64,000 nt of DNA, taken from contig NZ_JANDJO010000004.1 in NCBI RefSeq assembly GCF_024331145.1, positions 1-64,000 of the forward strand. Reading direction: 5' to 3'. Below are positions 1 to 8,853 of this stretch, piece by piece. Origin of the DNA: Shimia sp. CNT1-13L.2 (GTDB lineage: Bacteria > Pseudomonadota > Alphaproteobacteria > Rhodobacterales > Rhodobacteraceae). How positions within the stretch are numbered: the stretch's first letter is position 1; every line of letters begins with the position of its first letter. The notes beneath the pieces were generated by a model that saw nothing but the letters and a program-made list of their open reading frames with translations, had not been told where the DNA came from and searched no databases. A program made the position numbers and the translations under genes.

Positions 1-99
1 GGTGATCGCTGCGGTCAGTGTGGTTTTACCGTGGTCAACGTGACCGATGGTGCCGATGTTGCAGTGCGGTTTGCTGCGCTCAAACTTTTCCTTAGCCAT
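1..99 (-). CDS. tuf: Elongation factor Tu, N-terminal fragment (cut by window edge)
   Basis: The first 33 codons of EF-Tu are read on the minus strand from an ATG at 99. The peptide begins [20 protein letters not shown] and continues into the G1 P-loop GHVDHGKT (residues 19-26). EF-Tu is the GTPase that delivers aminoacyl-tRNA to the ribosome in the cytoplasm. The rest of the gene lies beyond the window. Rhodobacteraceae often carry two tuf copies, and which one this is cannot be told from 99 bases. No tRNA gene is visible in the 111 bp upstream, so if this is the copy that neighbours a tRNA-Trp/secE/nusG group, that group is not on this side. Confidence 0.96.
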   Translation of the reverse strand, partial: MAKEKFERSKPHCNIGTIGHVDHGKTTLTAAIT

Positions 100-130
100 G
101 ATCGAGGCGCCTTCTAGTTAAGAAATCTGG

Positions 131-149
131 AAAGGGCCGTGATTGGCCC
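131..149 (-). terminator. Weak hairpin terminator after the lipoprotein gene
   Basis: A short inverted repeat, GGGCC-N6-GGCCC, is followed on the minus strand by TTTCC. It lies between the end of the lipoprotein gene and the start of tuf, where a terminator is expected. The stem is only 5 bp, so the call is tentative. Confidence 0.4.
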
Positions 150-210
150 AAATTGGTCTACCGCGCGCGACATATTGGGTTGCGCGACAAAAATCAAGCG
201 TGTCTTGGAA

Positions 211-822
211 CTATTGCCCCAACAGCTCCTGACGGCCCTTGTCATCCTTGTTGTCCTGCCAGCAGGCAGCCAGTTCCTCGGCTGTCGGATCGTCGCGCAA
301 ACAGGCCCTGTTTTCATGCAGCCAGGCCTCGATCGCGGCAGCGGCATTCTGGGAAAGATTTGCCATTTGCTCTTCTGCGGTCATGGTCAGGCCAGAGCCG
401 ACGATGCTGGCGCCGGTCAAGGTTTCCAGCACGATGATCTCTTTGGCTTCGTCATTGAACTTGCCGCCGGCGCGGTCATCCCATGCGGTCACCGTGATAA
501 TCAGCGCGGATTTCGGGGCCAGGAGAATCGGGATACCGGTCTGGGCCAGCACATAGCCGGACACGTTGATTCCCAGATGCACCTGACGCGTGCCCTCGTA
601 GCGGCCCAAACGCGTCTCGACCGCATTCTTGACCGAGGCGATCCAGTCTTCCTTGGAGGCTTCGCGCGACAGCGGCCCCTTGCCGAGGTCGGGCGCGACG
701 ACAATGTTGTGGCCCAGCGTGAAATCGCCAAGATCCAGTTTTTCAGATGTCACGGGATCCTGCGGCGCCCCGCAGGCGGCAAGGGTCAGGGCAGCCAAAA
801 GAACGGCCAGAAATCGCACCAT
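211..822 (-). CDS. Predicted lipoprotein of unknown function
   Basis: This 203-residue protein starts with a lipoprotein signal: a short basic N-terminus (MVRF), a hydrophobic stretch, and a lipobox LTLAAC with Cys17 as the predicted lipidated residue. The mature part is mixed alpha/beta with no motif I recognise. Two cysteines near the C-terminus (ENRAC and LAACW) could form a disulfide. The ATG at 822 is chosen over longer upstream options because a GAGG Shine-Dalgarno sits about 9 bases before it and it places the signal peptide at the N-terminus. It is divergent from the P450 gene and precedes tuf. It probably sits in the outer or inner membrane facing the periplasm; its function is unknown. 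Confidence 0.82.
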   Translation of the reverse strand: MVRFLAVLLAALTLAACGAPQDPVTSEKLDLGDFTLGHNIVVAPDLGKGPLSREASKEDWIASVKNAVETRLGRYEGTRQVHLGINVSGYVLAQTGIPILLAPKSALIITVTAWDDRAGGKFNDEAKEIIVLETLTGASIVGSGLTMTAEEQMANLSQNAAAAIEAWLHENRACLRDDPTAEELAACWQDNKDDKGRQELLGQ

Positions 823-955
823 TTGCGGGTCACTCCTCGAATTTCCTCTTAGTGCGGCATAGCCGAAGCAGGCATCTCGCGCAATCGGGCAGAGGGCCAT
901 CAGCATTTGCCCGCCTGCCGGTGGCGGCCTATGTTCGAAGGGGAAGGAGCCCACG

Positions 956-2314
956 ATGTCCGCGACCCAGCCTGCCCTGCCCGCCCATGTTCCCCTTGCC
1001 ACCGAACCGCTTGGCATCATGGGTTCGCTCAAGGCGGCGCGCAGCAACCTTCTGAGCATCCTGCCGGAACTGGCCGTGCGTCAGCCAATGGTGTCGGGAC
1101 GCACCGGTATCCGCTGGCACATGGTGATGGAGCCGGGCGCAATCCGGCGCATCCTGCTGGAAGAGGTCGACAACTACCCCAAATCGAATGCCACCAAGAA
1201 CATCCTGCGCCCCGCCATCGGAGACAGCCTGTTCATCGCCGAAGACGCCCACTGGCGCTGGCAACGACGGACGGCGGCGCCGGTTTTTTCGCATCGCAAC
1301 GTCATGGCACTGGCACCGATCATGTCAACCGCCGCCCAGCGCAGTGCGGATCGCCTTGGGGCCACGGGGAATCACGCTGTCGATCTGCTGGACGAGATGG
1401 TGCGCACCACTTTTGACGTGATCTCGGACGTTACCTTTTCCGGTGAGGGCACATTCGACAGCGCAGCGGTGCATCGCGCGATTGATGGCTATATCGCGGC
1501 GGCGGGCAAGGTTTCGATTCTCGATATGCTGGGCATGCCGGACTGGCTGCCACGTCCGTCGCGATTCCGCTCTGGTCCGGTGGTGAAACAGATGCGGCGC
1601 GTCGCGGACGAGGCCATCGAAGCCCGTATGCAGCGGGGACAAGGCGACATTCCCGATCTGCTTGACCTGTTGCTGGCGGGCGAAGACCCCGAGACGAAAC
1701 GGCGGATGAACACCTCGGAACTGCGCGACAACCTTCTGACCTTCATCGTGGCCGGACATGAAACCACGGCGCTGACCCTGGCCTGGGCGCTTTACCTCTG
1801 CGCTTTCGATCAGGAGGTACAAGAGCGGGCGCGGCGGCAAATCGACGAGGTTGTTACGGGAGAGACGGTTACAGGCGAAGACGCCCAGAACCTGCCGTTC
1901 CTGCGCTGTATCGTGGACGAAGCCCTGCGCCTTTATCCGCCGGCGGGCATCATCTCGCGGACCGCGCAGAAGACGGACATGCTGTGCGCGCGCGACGTCC
2001 GGCCCGGCGATACGGTGATGATCCCGATTTACGCGTTACACCGGCACAAGCAGCTTTGGGAGGAACCGGATGCCTTCCGGCCCGACCGTTTTGCCGATCG
2101 CAAGACAATAGATCGCTATGCCTATCTGCCGTTTGGCGACGGCCCGCGAATCTGTATCGGGGCCAGCTTTGCCATTCAGGAGGCGGTGATCATCCTCGCG
2201 ACATTGCTTCGTCGGTTCCGGTTCAACCTTGTTCCCGGGCGTCCACCGTCGCCCGTCATGATCCTGACATTGCGGCCGGACACGGGCGTGTGGCTGACGT
2301 TGGACCCGGTCTGA
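956..2314 (+). CDS. Cytochrome P450
   Basis: A 452-residue class I-type bacterial P450 monooxygenase. Visible landmarks are the C-helix WRWQRR (about 100-105), the I-helix oxygen-activation motif AGHETT (266-271), the ExxR pair in EALR (322-325), the PDAFRPDRF meander region, and the haem-binding loop FGDGPRICIG (393-402) with Cys400 as axial ligand. The length is normal for a soluble P450 and there is no membrane anchor. The start has a good ribosome-binding site (AAGGAG). No ferredoxin or ferredoxin reductase gene adjoins it, so redox partners must come from elsewhere. Neighbours (lipoprotein, M48 peptidase) give no hint of substrate, so I do not assign one. Confidence 0.93.
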   Translation: MSATQPALPAHVPLATEPLGIMGSLKAARSNLLSILPELAVRQPMVSGRTGIRWHMVMEPGAIRRILLEEVDNYPKSNATKNILRPAIGDSLFIAEDAHWRWQRRTAAPVFSHRNVMALAPIMSTAAQRSADRLGATGNHAVDLLDEMVRTTFDVISDVTFSGEGTFDSAAVHRAIDGYIAAAGKVSILDMLGMPDWLPRPSRFRSGPVVKQMRRVADEAIEARMQRGQGDIPDLLDLLLAGEDPETKRRMNTSELRDNLLTFIVAGHETTALTLAWALYLCAFDQEVQERARRQIDEVVTGETVTGEDAQNLPFLRCIVDEALRLYPPAGIISRTAQKTDMLCARDVRPGDTVMIPIYALHRHKQLWEEPDAFRPDRFADRKTIDRYAYLPFGDGPRICIGASFAIQEAVIILATLLRRFRFNLVPGRPPSPVMILTLRPDTGVWLTLDPV

Positions 2315-2318
2315 GGCC

Positions 2319-3449
2319 CTAGTTGCAGATGCCTTGCAGGTCCTTCCATGCCTCGGCAGTCAGGATCGGCTTGGCCACGAACCCCTCGGGCGTTGCGTGA
2401 TCCGCGGCTTCGATGCGTTCCGCCATGCGCGGGTGCGAAATGAAGTGCGCCTGTATCCCGTCGGTATCGCCGTATTTCGCCTTGAGCCGTTTAAACATCG
2501 CCCCCAGTGCGGCGGGCTCGACCTCGGCCTTGGCAAGCATGTCGTGGGCAAAGGCATCCGCCGCCACTTCGGCGCCCTGGCTATACTGCGCTTCGATCAG
2601 CTGCTCGGTCAGGAACAGCACAAGCGCCCCGCCTGCGAAATCGCCAAACAAAAGACCCAGCACACCAATCGAGCCGGCAGAGCGCAGGGCATGGCGGGTC
2701 GGATCGCGCGAGACCACGTGGCCGATTTCATGAGCAAAGACAGCGGCCACCTCTTCGGGCGCTTCCGCCTCGTCGATCAGGCCGCGCATAAAGACGACAT
2801 GGCCACCGGGCAGGGCGAAGGCGTTGACCATCTTGTGATCCAGTACCGTCACTGTGAGCGGCACGGGCAGGTCGGTATGGTCGCTCAGGCGCGCCTGCAT
2901 TTGGTTCAGCGCAACAAGGCCATCCGCATTGGTGCAGGTCTTCACCGAGATCGCCTCGGACCCCAGGGCCGATTTGATCTGCTCGAGCGTGGCATCGCCC
3001 AGCGCCTTTTCTCCGGCGGGCGGAATGAAATTGGCAAGCTGGTTGGCCATGATCGGCACGAGGACAAAGATGATCAGCGCAACTGAGGCCAGCGCCGCCA
3101 CCGCCCATTTCGCCAGCCTTGCGCGGGGCGCATCGGCGATGCGTTTGTGAAGGGCGGGAAACCCTTGCGCCAGGACGCGGTCATTGGTCAGGACGCGGGC
3201 TGTCGGATCAGAGGCCGCGCGCAGGACGAGGCCCTGCCGCCCCGCCTGATCCGGCACCAGCCGCACATCTGACAGGTGCCAGTCGACAACCTGCCCTCTG
3301 CCGCGGATTTCAAGCACGTCACGCATTGGATTGATCGTCAGGGCCACCTCATGCGCGGTGGCATCTTCGCCGGTGAAAAACAGCCCGTTTACCTGTTGGC
3401 CTTCTGCGGTTTTGCCAACCCGGATCACGGTCGGAATGGTCGACGTCAT
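2319..3449 (-). CDS. M48 family metallopeptidase, membrane-anchored
   Basis: A 376-residue protein with an N-terminal domain of about 110 residues, one hydrophobic segment (about 113-139), then an M48 zinc-protease domain. The zinc motif HEIGH lies at 240-244, within AVFAHEIGHVVSRDP, and the downstream SHP motif typical of M48 proteins is present (HFISHPRMAERIEAAD). Family members degrade membrane or periplasmic proteins. The start codon overlaps the last 4 bases of the upstream DUF898 gene (ATGA), so the two are translationally coupled and probably act together. The N-terminal domain is not one I recognise by name. The C-terminus is convergent with the P450 gene, only 4 bp away. Confidence 0.88.
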   Translation of the reverse strand: MTSTIPTVIRVGKTAEGQQVNGLFFTGEDATAHEVALTINPMRDVLEIRGRGQVVDWHLSDVRLVPDQAGRQGLVLRAASDPTARVLTNDRVLAQGFPALHKRIADAPRARLAKWAVAALASVALIIFVLVPIMANQLANFIPPAGEKALGDATLEQIKSALGSEAISVKTCTNADGLVALNQMQARLSDHTDLPVPLTVTVLDHKMVNAFALPGGHVVFMRGLIDEAEAPEEVAAVFAHEIGHVVSRDPTRHALRSAGSIGVLGLLFGDFAGGALVLFLTEQLIEAQYSQGAEVAADAFAHDMLAKAEVEPAALGAMFKRLKAKYGDTDGIQAHFISHPRMAERIEAADHATPEGFVAKPILTAEAWKDLQGICN

Positions 3450-4741
3450 ATCGCGGCCCCCACATCAAGCGCCTCGGCAAAGCCTTCGGCCTCTTCGAAC
3501 TCGTCCCGCGGACGCTGCGAGATCGCGCCGATCTGGCCGGGATCAATCACCGTCAGGGTTTCGGCATAGTGTTTCCAGAGCGGCATGGTGATGAAAGCAT
3601 GTGCCATCGCGGTCCAGATCAGGAAGATGGCAAAATATGTGGCCACGCCAGCCACCGCAAAGGCGCCTTCGCCAATCTTCGCCAATGCCTCGACGCTCGC
3701 ACCGATTTCGCTGAAGATCCCCGCCGCAATGGCAGCGGCGAGGAAGAACCCGCCCAGAAAGATCGAGGCAACAAAGCCGCTGAGGAAATAGCCCCCGACA
3801 TAGATCCAGAACACGCGCCCCGGACTGGGTTGGGCGCGGAACACGATGTCACCGGCGCGCTTGGCATTGGTCAGGATTTCCCAGCTTTTGACCCGATAGT
3901 AGACGATTCCAAAGGCAAACCAGACACCGCAGGCTGCGGTGACCAGAAACAGCGCGGGGTTGGCATAGGCCCCCGCAATTGCGCAGATGCCACCAACGAT
4001 GGTGGGCAGAAGAACGTGGCGCACTGCCGGAAACAGCATCTGCCAGCGCCCTTCCTGTTCAAGCCGGACATCCCCGTACCAGGTGCGGTCCGTCTTATAT
4101 TTCTCAAGCCAGAAGGTCATGCGCGGCCACAGGACACCGGCCGTAAGCAAGGTCAGCCCCCAATGCACCAGCGCCCGCCAGGCATAGCCCCAGGCGCCGG
4201 GTTCGAGGCCGAAGCGGATGCCGCGCCAGCGGGTGCGGGCGAGGACGTAGCGGCGGGCGCGGTAGGTGGCGTAGAACCAGAGCGGGACGACGCCAACGAA
4301 ACTTAGCAGATAGGCTGCGAAATTGTCCTGAAAGAAGGAATAGCTCAGGAACATCAGCAACAGGTTCACGATGCCGATATAGAAGGCGAGGATCACCACG
4401 GCGATCAGGAATCCCAGAAGCTTTTCAAAGGGATCGCCGACATATTCCCCCGGCACACCGCCAACGCGCACGGCGGACCAGTACCAGCGGCGCATACGGG
4501 TTTTCATCCAGAAACGGTAGATACCAAGGGTCAGCACTGTGAAGATCGAGGTCTTCAGGGCAAGGCCGAAGATGCGCCCGCGACGCCCGATAAAGTCACC
4601 CTGCAACCCTTCGACATCCGGCAAATCCTGCTGTCTGTTTTGCGTCGGTATTACGTCGGTATCGCGGAGGTGCGAGTCTGCGCCGCCCTGTTGCCACGGG
4701 CCGCCGTTGATTGGCCTGTCTGAACTGCTCAAATGGATCAC
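3446..4741 (-). CDS. DUF898 (YjgN-like) polytopic membrane protein
   Basis: A 431-residue inner-membrane protein with many hydrophobic segments. The pattern FIGRRGRIFGLALKTSIFTV followed by LGIYRFWMKTRMRRW is characteristic of DUF898/YjgN proteins, whose function is unknown. The assigned start is GTG at 4741; no strong Shine-Dalgarno is seen, and a TTG at 4732 or a later start is possible. Residues 27-37 of the hydrophilic N-terminal tail (DTDVIPTQNRQ) are encoded by a 33-nt repeated element also found in rbbA. The gene is coupled by a 4-bp overlap to the downstream M48 protease gene, suggesting a membrane protein/protease pair. Confidence 0.82.
   Translation of the reverse strand: MIHLSSSDRPINGGPWQQGGADSHLRDTDVIPTQNRQQDLPDVEGLQGDFIGRRGRIFGLALKTSIFTVLTLGIYRFWMKTRMRRWYWSAVRVGGVPGEYVGDPFEKLLGFLIAVVILAFYIGIVNLLLMFLSYSFFQDNFAAYLLSFVGVVPLWFYATYRARRYVLARTRWRGIRFGLEPGAWGYAWRALVHWGLTLLTAGVLWPRMTFWLEKYKTDRTWYGDVRLEQEGRWQMLFPAVRHVLLPTIVGGICAIAGAYANPALFLVTAACGVWFAFGIVYYRVKSWEILTNAKRAGDIVFRAQPSPGRVFWIYVGGYFLSGFVASIFLGGFFLAAAIAAGIFSEIGASVEALAKIGEGAFAVAGVATYFAIFLIWTAMAHAFITMPLWKHYAETLTVIDPGQIGAISQRPRDEFEEAEGFAEALDVGAAI
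4631..4663 (-). repeat. 33-nt in-frame element (three 11-nt repeats), copy A
   Basis: On the minus strand the element reads as three 11-mers: GATACCGACGT, AATACCGACGC, AAAACAGACAG. It encodes DTDVIPTQNRQ inside the DUF898 gene. It matches copy B (24146-24178) at 29 of 33 positions, although the host proteins are unrelated. Its length is a multiple of three and it lies in a tail predicted to be unstructured, so it does not break the gene. Confidence 0.72.
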
Positions 4742-4751
4742 CAGAAATGAG

Positions 4752-4779
4752 AAACCGCCCCCGACAATGGGGACGGTTT
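4752..4779 (-). terminator. Hairpin terminator downstream of parC
   Basis: AAACCGCCCC and GGGG(A)CGGTTT form a stem of about 10 bp with one bulge and a short loop, between the parC stop and the DUF898 start. T-rich bases follow on both strands, so it could act in either direction, but its place fits termination of parC. Confidence 0.6.
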
Positions 4780-4801
4780 GTTTGTAACATCGAAAATCGC
4801 G

Positions 4802-7147
4802 TCAGGTGAACTTGTGATTTCGCGGAAAGCCGTAGGGTGGCTTCTTGCCCACGCCCGCACGCTTGCCGAGCCATTCCGTCATGTCCGGCTCATGACGTGT
4901 CTTGCCGCCGCCCATTTCCCAGCTGAGACCTTCATCCCAGTTAAAGGTGGTGAGGTCGGACAGGCCGCCATCAAGTTCAAGCGTCCCCTGACGCCCGCGC
5001 GCCATGTTGTATTTCTGGATACGCACGCCCTTGCCGCGGCCCATTTCGGGCAGTTCGGACACCGGGAAAACAAGGAACTTGCCGTTCTCGGAGACTACGG
5101 CCACGTGGTCGCCCTTGATCGGATGACAGATCTTGGCGCGGGCGTCGTCCTTGACGTTCAGCACCTGCTTACCGGTCCGGGTTTGGGCGATGATGTCCTT
5201 TTCGGCCACCACGAAACCGTCGCCCGCCGACGAGGCCACCAGAAGCTTGCCCTCGGGATCGTGGATGAAGATATCAAGAATCTCGGCCTCGTTCGGCAAA
5301 TCCACCATCAGGCGCAGGGGTTCGCCCATGCCACGCCCGCCCGGCAGGTTCGCGGCGCTGACGGTGTAGAAGCGGCCATTGCTGGCGAAGACCAGAAGGC
5401 GATCCGTGGTTTCGGCGTGGAAGATGAAACAGGGGCCGTCGCCGTCCTTGAATTTCAACTCACGGGTCAGGTCGATGTGGCCCGACATGGCACGGACCCA
5501 GCCCATCTGCGAACAGACAACGGTGATCGGTTCCTTGTCGATCATCGCCTCGATCGGCACCTCTTCGATTTCGCCGGCCTCGGCAAACTGGGTGCGGCGG
5601 GCGCCGCCGTCATGGTTCTTGCCGAACTTGAGCTTGGCCTCTTTCAGTTGATCCGCGATGCGCCCCCATTGCAGATCATCGCTGGCCAGAAGGTCTTCGA
5701 GACCCGCGCGCTCTTCCATCAAGGCGTCACGTTCGCGGATCAGTTCCAGCTCTTCCAGACGGCGCAAGCTGCGCAGACGCATGTTGAGGATGGCTTCGGC
5801 CTGAACTTCCGAAAGCTCCCCCGCCCCTTCCGGCGCGGGCAGCGGCGAGCGGTAATCCTCTTCGGACGTGGCGCGCACATGATCAATGCCCCAGTTTTCG
5901 GCCATCAGGGCCTGTTTGGGCGCATCGTCATAGCGGATGATGTCGATCACGCGATCGAGGTTGAGGAAGGCGATGATAAAACCTTCGAGCACCTCGAGAC
6001 GGTGGTCGATCTTGTCCATCCGGTGTTTCGAGCGGCGCTGAAGCACTTCGCGACGGAAATCGAGGAAGGCGCGCAGCACCTCTTTCATCGAACAGACCTT
6101 TGGGGTCACGCCGTCGATGAGCACGTTCATGTTGAGCGAGAACCGCACCTCGAGATCGCTGCTGCGGAACATCATGCCCATCAGCACTTCGGGATCGACG
6201 TTCTTTGAGCGCGGTTCGAGGATCACCCGGATATCATCCGCCGATTCATCGCGGATGTCGGCAAGGATCGGAACCTTCTTGGTTTGGATCAGCTCCGCGA
6301 TCTTCTCGATCAGCTTGGACTTCTGAACCTGGTAGGGAATCTCGGTAACGACGATCTGCCACTGGCCGCGTCCAAGGTCTTCGACCTCCCATTTACAGCG
6401 CAGGCGGAACCCGCCCTTACCCGTGCGATAGGCCTGGGCGATGGTGTCCTTGGGTTCGACAATCACGCCGCCGGTCGGGAAATCCGGCCCCGGCACATAG
6501 TTGAGCAGCGTGTCGTCGCGGGCATCCGGCGTCTTGATCAGATGCAGGCAGGCATCACACAGTTCCGAGATGTTGTGCGGCGGGATGTTGGTGGCCATGC
6601 CGACAGCGATGCCGCTTGCGCCATTGGCAAGGAGATTCGGAAATTCCGCCGGAAGAACAACCGGCTCGGTCAGGCGGCCGTCATAGTTGTCACGATAATC
6701 GACTGCGTTCTCTTCGAGCCCCTGCAACATGGCCTCGGCGATAAAGGTCATGCGCGCCTCGGTGTAGCGCGAGGCCGCCGGGTTATCGCCGTCGATGTTG
6801 CCAAAGTTGCCCTGGCCATCGACCAGCGGGTAACGGACGTTGAAATCCTGCGCGAGACGGGCCATCGCATCATAGATGGCGGCGTCGCCGTGCGGGTGGA
6901 AATCACCCATCGTATCGCCGGAAATCTTGGCCGATTTCAGGAACTTGCCATTGGCCGCCAGTTTGAGGCGGTTCATGGCATAGAGGATGCGGCGGTGGAC
7001 GGGCTTCAGACCATCGCGCGCATCCGGAAGCGCGCGGTGCATGATGGTGCTGAGGGCATAGGTCAGGTAACGATCTCCGATCGCACGGCGCAGCGTTTCC
7101 GTTACTTCGCTTGTCGGGATTTCGTCGTCATCGATCAAATCTGTCAT
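4802..7147 (-). CDS. parC: DNA topoisomerase IV subunit A
   Basis: A 781-residue type IIA topoisomerase A subunit, which with ParE decatenates and relaxes DNA. The N-terminal domain contains the active-site tyrosine in [10 protein letters not shown] (Tyr128) and the conserved [20 protein letters not shown] segment (81-100). The C-terminal half has the degenerate beta-propeller repeats (for example [20 protein letters not shown] and [15 protein letters not shown]) and lacks a clear GyrA box, which together with the N-terminus favours ParC over GyrA. In the quinolone-interaction region the position equivalent to E. coli Ser80 is Ala89 and Glu84 is Asp93. It is monocistronic, divergent from the SH3-domain gene. 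Confidence 0.95.
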   Translation of the reverse strand: MTDLIDDDEIPTSEVTETLRRAIGDRYLTYALSTIMHRALPDARDGLKPVHRRILYAMNRLKLAANGKFLKSAKISGDTMGDFHPHGDAAIYDAMARLAQDFNVRYPLVDGQGNFGNIDGDNPAASRYTEARMTFIAEAMLQGLEENAVDYRDNYDGRLTEPVVLPAEFPNLLANGASGIAVGMATNIPPHNISELCDACLHLIKTPDARDDTLLNYVPGPDFPTGGVIVEPKDTIAQAYRTGKGGFRLRCKWEVEDLGRGQWQIVVTEIPYQVQKSKLIEKIAELIQTKKVPILADIRDESADDIRVILEPRSKNVDPEVLMGMMFRSSDLEVRFSLNMNVLIDGVTPKVCSMKEVLRAFLDFRREVLQRRSKHRMDKIDHRLEVLEGFIIAFLNLDRVIDIIRYDDAPKQALMAENWGIDHVRATSEEDYRSPLPAPEGAGELSEVQAEAILNMRLRSLRRLEELELIRERDALMEERAGLEDLLASDDLQWGRIADQLKEAKLKFGKNHDGGARRTQFAEAGEIEEVPIEAMIDKEPITVVCSQMGWVRAMSGHIDLTRELKFKDGDGPCFIFHAETTDRLLVFASNGRFYTVSAANLPGGRGMGEPLRLMVDLPNEAEILDIFIHDPEGKLLVASSAGDGFVVAEKDIIAQTRTGKQVLNVKDDARAKICHPIKGDHVAVVSENGKFLVFPVSELPEMGRGKGVRIQKYNMARGRQGTLELDGGLSDLTTFNWDEGLSWEMGGGKTRHEPDMTEWLGKRAGVGKKPPYGFPRNHKFT

Positions 7148-7305
7148 GCTCCCGGTGTAGCCCCAAGATCACAGGCGCTCAAGCAACAGGGGGGAAAATC
7201 GCCGGATTTTTTCCATGACGCAAAGCGCGTCAACCTGTCAGGTTTTGTGGAAATTCACAGTCTGTAGTAAACTTGGTCCCAGTGACCCTCCGGGGAAAAT
7301 TCATC

Positions 7306-7890
7306 ATGACTCGTTTTGTATTACTGAGCTTTGCATTCCTGGGCTGGGCCTTTTACGAGGTCAGCGGTGGTTCCGATTTTGAACCACAGACACCCGGCCG
7401 CCTTATGGTGGCCGAGGCCGCAACAACTCAGCCTGCCCCCGAGACGGCGGAGACGACGGCGCCCATAGTGACCGCCGCACTGCTGACGACCGAAGAGACT
7501 GTGACGCAATCTCCCGCTTCTCTGGATGTGCCGACTACCAGGCGCGATACAGGTCCGGCAGAAGTGCGGCCGGCGTTGGTCTCTATGCCCATGCCCACAC
7601 CGGCCACGGAGCGTGTCCGGATCGGTCCGTCACCTTCGGCCCCAACCGAAGCCACCCTTGGCACGTCCGCCATCGAGCAGGAGCAGGTTGCGGATCTCCG
7701 TAGCGTGCGCGGCAGCCGGGTGAACATGCGGTCCGGTCCGGGCACGAGCTATGGTGTCATCGGAAGCCTTGTGCGCGGGGATCGCGTTGAAGTGCTGCGT
7801 GATCCCGGCAGTGGCTGGGTCAAGCTCAAGGTGGAAGAGACCGGCCGAATCGGCTGGATGTCGGCACGGCTGCTGACCAAGGCGGAGTAA
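7306..7890 (+). CDS. SH3-domain (SH3b) envelope protein
   Basis: A 194-residue protein with an N-terminal hydrophobic segment (about 3-18) that is a signal anchor or signal peptide, a low-complexity Thr/Ala/Pro-rich linker (about 35-125), and a C-terminal bacterial SH3 domain (about 131-192) with the signature VNMRSGPGTSYGVIG and WVKLKV. Such domains bind peptidoglycan or cell-wall peptides in the periplasm. I chose ATG 7306 over an in-frame TTG at 7273 because GGGGAA precedes it and it starts the signal sequence directly. It is divergent from parC. Its exact partner is unknown. Confidence 0.85.
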   Translation: MTRFVLLSFAFLGWAFYEVSGGSDFEPQTPGRLMVAEAATTQPAPETAETTAPIVTAALLTTEETVTQSPASLDVPTTRRDTGPAEVRPALVSMPMPTPATERVRIGPSPSAPTEATLGTSAIEQEQVADLRSVRGSRVNMRSGPGTSYGVIGSLVRGDRVEVLRDPGSGWVKLKVEETGRIGWMSARLLTKAE

Positions 7891-7955
7891 CCCTACAGGA
7901 TTGCTTTTGCGCGCGGCCTTGGCCATAGCTGGCACGGGCAATGAACAGGGCAGTC

Positions 7956-8786
7956 ATGGAAAAATCCATTCTAATTACCGGGTGTTCTTCGGGTATCGGG
8001 CTGGATGCGGCCCGGCAGTTGCGGGCGCGCGGGTGGCGTGTGTTTGCGGCCTGCCGGCAGGAAAAGGATTGCCTGCGGCTGCGAGAGGAAGGGTTTGACA
8101 GCCCGCGTCTCGATTACGAGGACGCCGACAGCATCAGGGCAGCGGTCGCGGAGGTTCTGGAGGCTACGGGCGGCAGGCTGGATGCGCTTTTCAACAACGG
8201 CGCCTATGCCATCCCCGGCGCGGTCGAAGACCTGCCCCGCGATGCCCTTAGCGCGATTTTCGAGGCCAACGTGGTGGGCTGGCACGACCTGACCCTGCAG
8301 GTGATCCCGGCCATGCGGGCACAGGGCCACGGACGGATTGTCAATTGCTCTTCGGTTCTGGGCCTGGTGCCGATGAAGTGGCGCGGCGCCTATATCGCGT
8401 CCAAGTTTGCCCTTGAGGGCCTGACCGACACATTGCGCCTCGAGATGCGGGACACCGACATTCATGTCGCCCTGATCGAACCCGGGCCGATCACGTCGGA
8501 GTTTCGCCGCAACGCCGTGGTGCAGTTCGAGAAATGGATCGACTGGGAAAACAGCCCGCGCGCGGACCAGTATCGCGCGAGCCTTCTGAAACGTCTTTAT
8601 TCCGCAAGCGACGCGCCTGACCGTTTCGAACTTGGCCCCGAGGCAGTCACCCGGAAACTGATCCACGCGATCGAGGCAGACCGCCCGCACCCGCGGTATT
8701 TCGTGACCACGCCGACCTATATCATGAACGTCCTGCGCCGCGTCCTTCCGACACGGGTTCTGGATTGGGTGCTTGCCAAAGGGTGA
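7956..8786 (+). CDS. Short-chain dehydrogenase/reductase (SDR) family protein
   Basis: A 276-residue classical SDR oxidoreductase. The cofactor motif TGCSSGIG is at 8-15, the NNGAYA segment replaces the usual NNAG at 80-85, and the catalytic Ser (NCSS, 130-133) and YxxxK (Tyr146, Lys150) are all present. After the core comes a C-terminal extension of about 80 residues ending in a hydrophobic tail, as in retinol-dehydrogenase-like SDRs. An in-frame ATG at 7941 would add five residues, but the ATG at 7956 has AGGG upstream and matches the usual family N-terminus (MxKSILITG). The substrate cannot be told from sequence. Confidence 0.88.
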   Translation: MEKSILITGCSSGIGLDAARQLRARGWRVFAACRQEKDCLRLREEGFDSPRLDYEDADSIRAAVAEVLEATGGRLDALFNNGAYAIPGAVEDLPRDALSAIFEANVVGWHDLTLQVIPAMRAQGHGRIVNCSSVLGLVPMKWRGAYIASKFALEGLTDTLRLEMRDTDIHVALIEPGPITSEFRRNAVVQFEKWIDWENSPRADQYRASLLKRLYSASDAPDRFELGPEAVTRKLIHAIEADRPHPRYFVTTPTYIMNVLRRVLPTRVLDWVLAKG

Positions 8787-8853
8787 TCCCCTATTAAATC
8801 CCCTCGGAACGCCTTAGAGAACAACCAACCTCAATCGGGACAGGAGACGAATC

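Noticed and set aside
100-210. A tRNA gene upstream of tuf
   Set aside because: No cloverleaf or CCA-adjacent T-arm sequence (GGTTCGAATCC-like) is visible; only a short hairpin is present.
2450-2475. A possible third copy of the 33-nt element (GTCGGTATCGC in the M48 gene)
   Set aside because: Only one 11-nt unit matches, and the residues it encodes (YGDTDGIQ) lie in the conserved region before the SHP motif of M48 proteins, so it is better explained as chance or family conservation.
7180-7260. Inverted-repeat-like AAAATC-GCCG-GATTTT and GACG-N7-CGTC upstream of parC
   Set aside because: Arms are short and mismatched in flanks; they may be promoter-related, but there is too little to call an operator or terminator.
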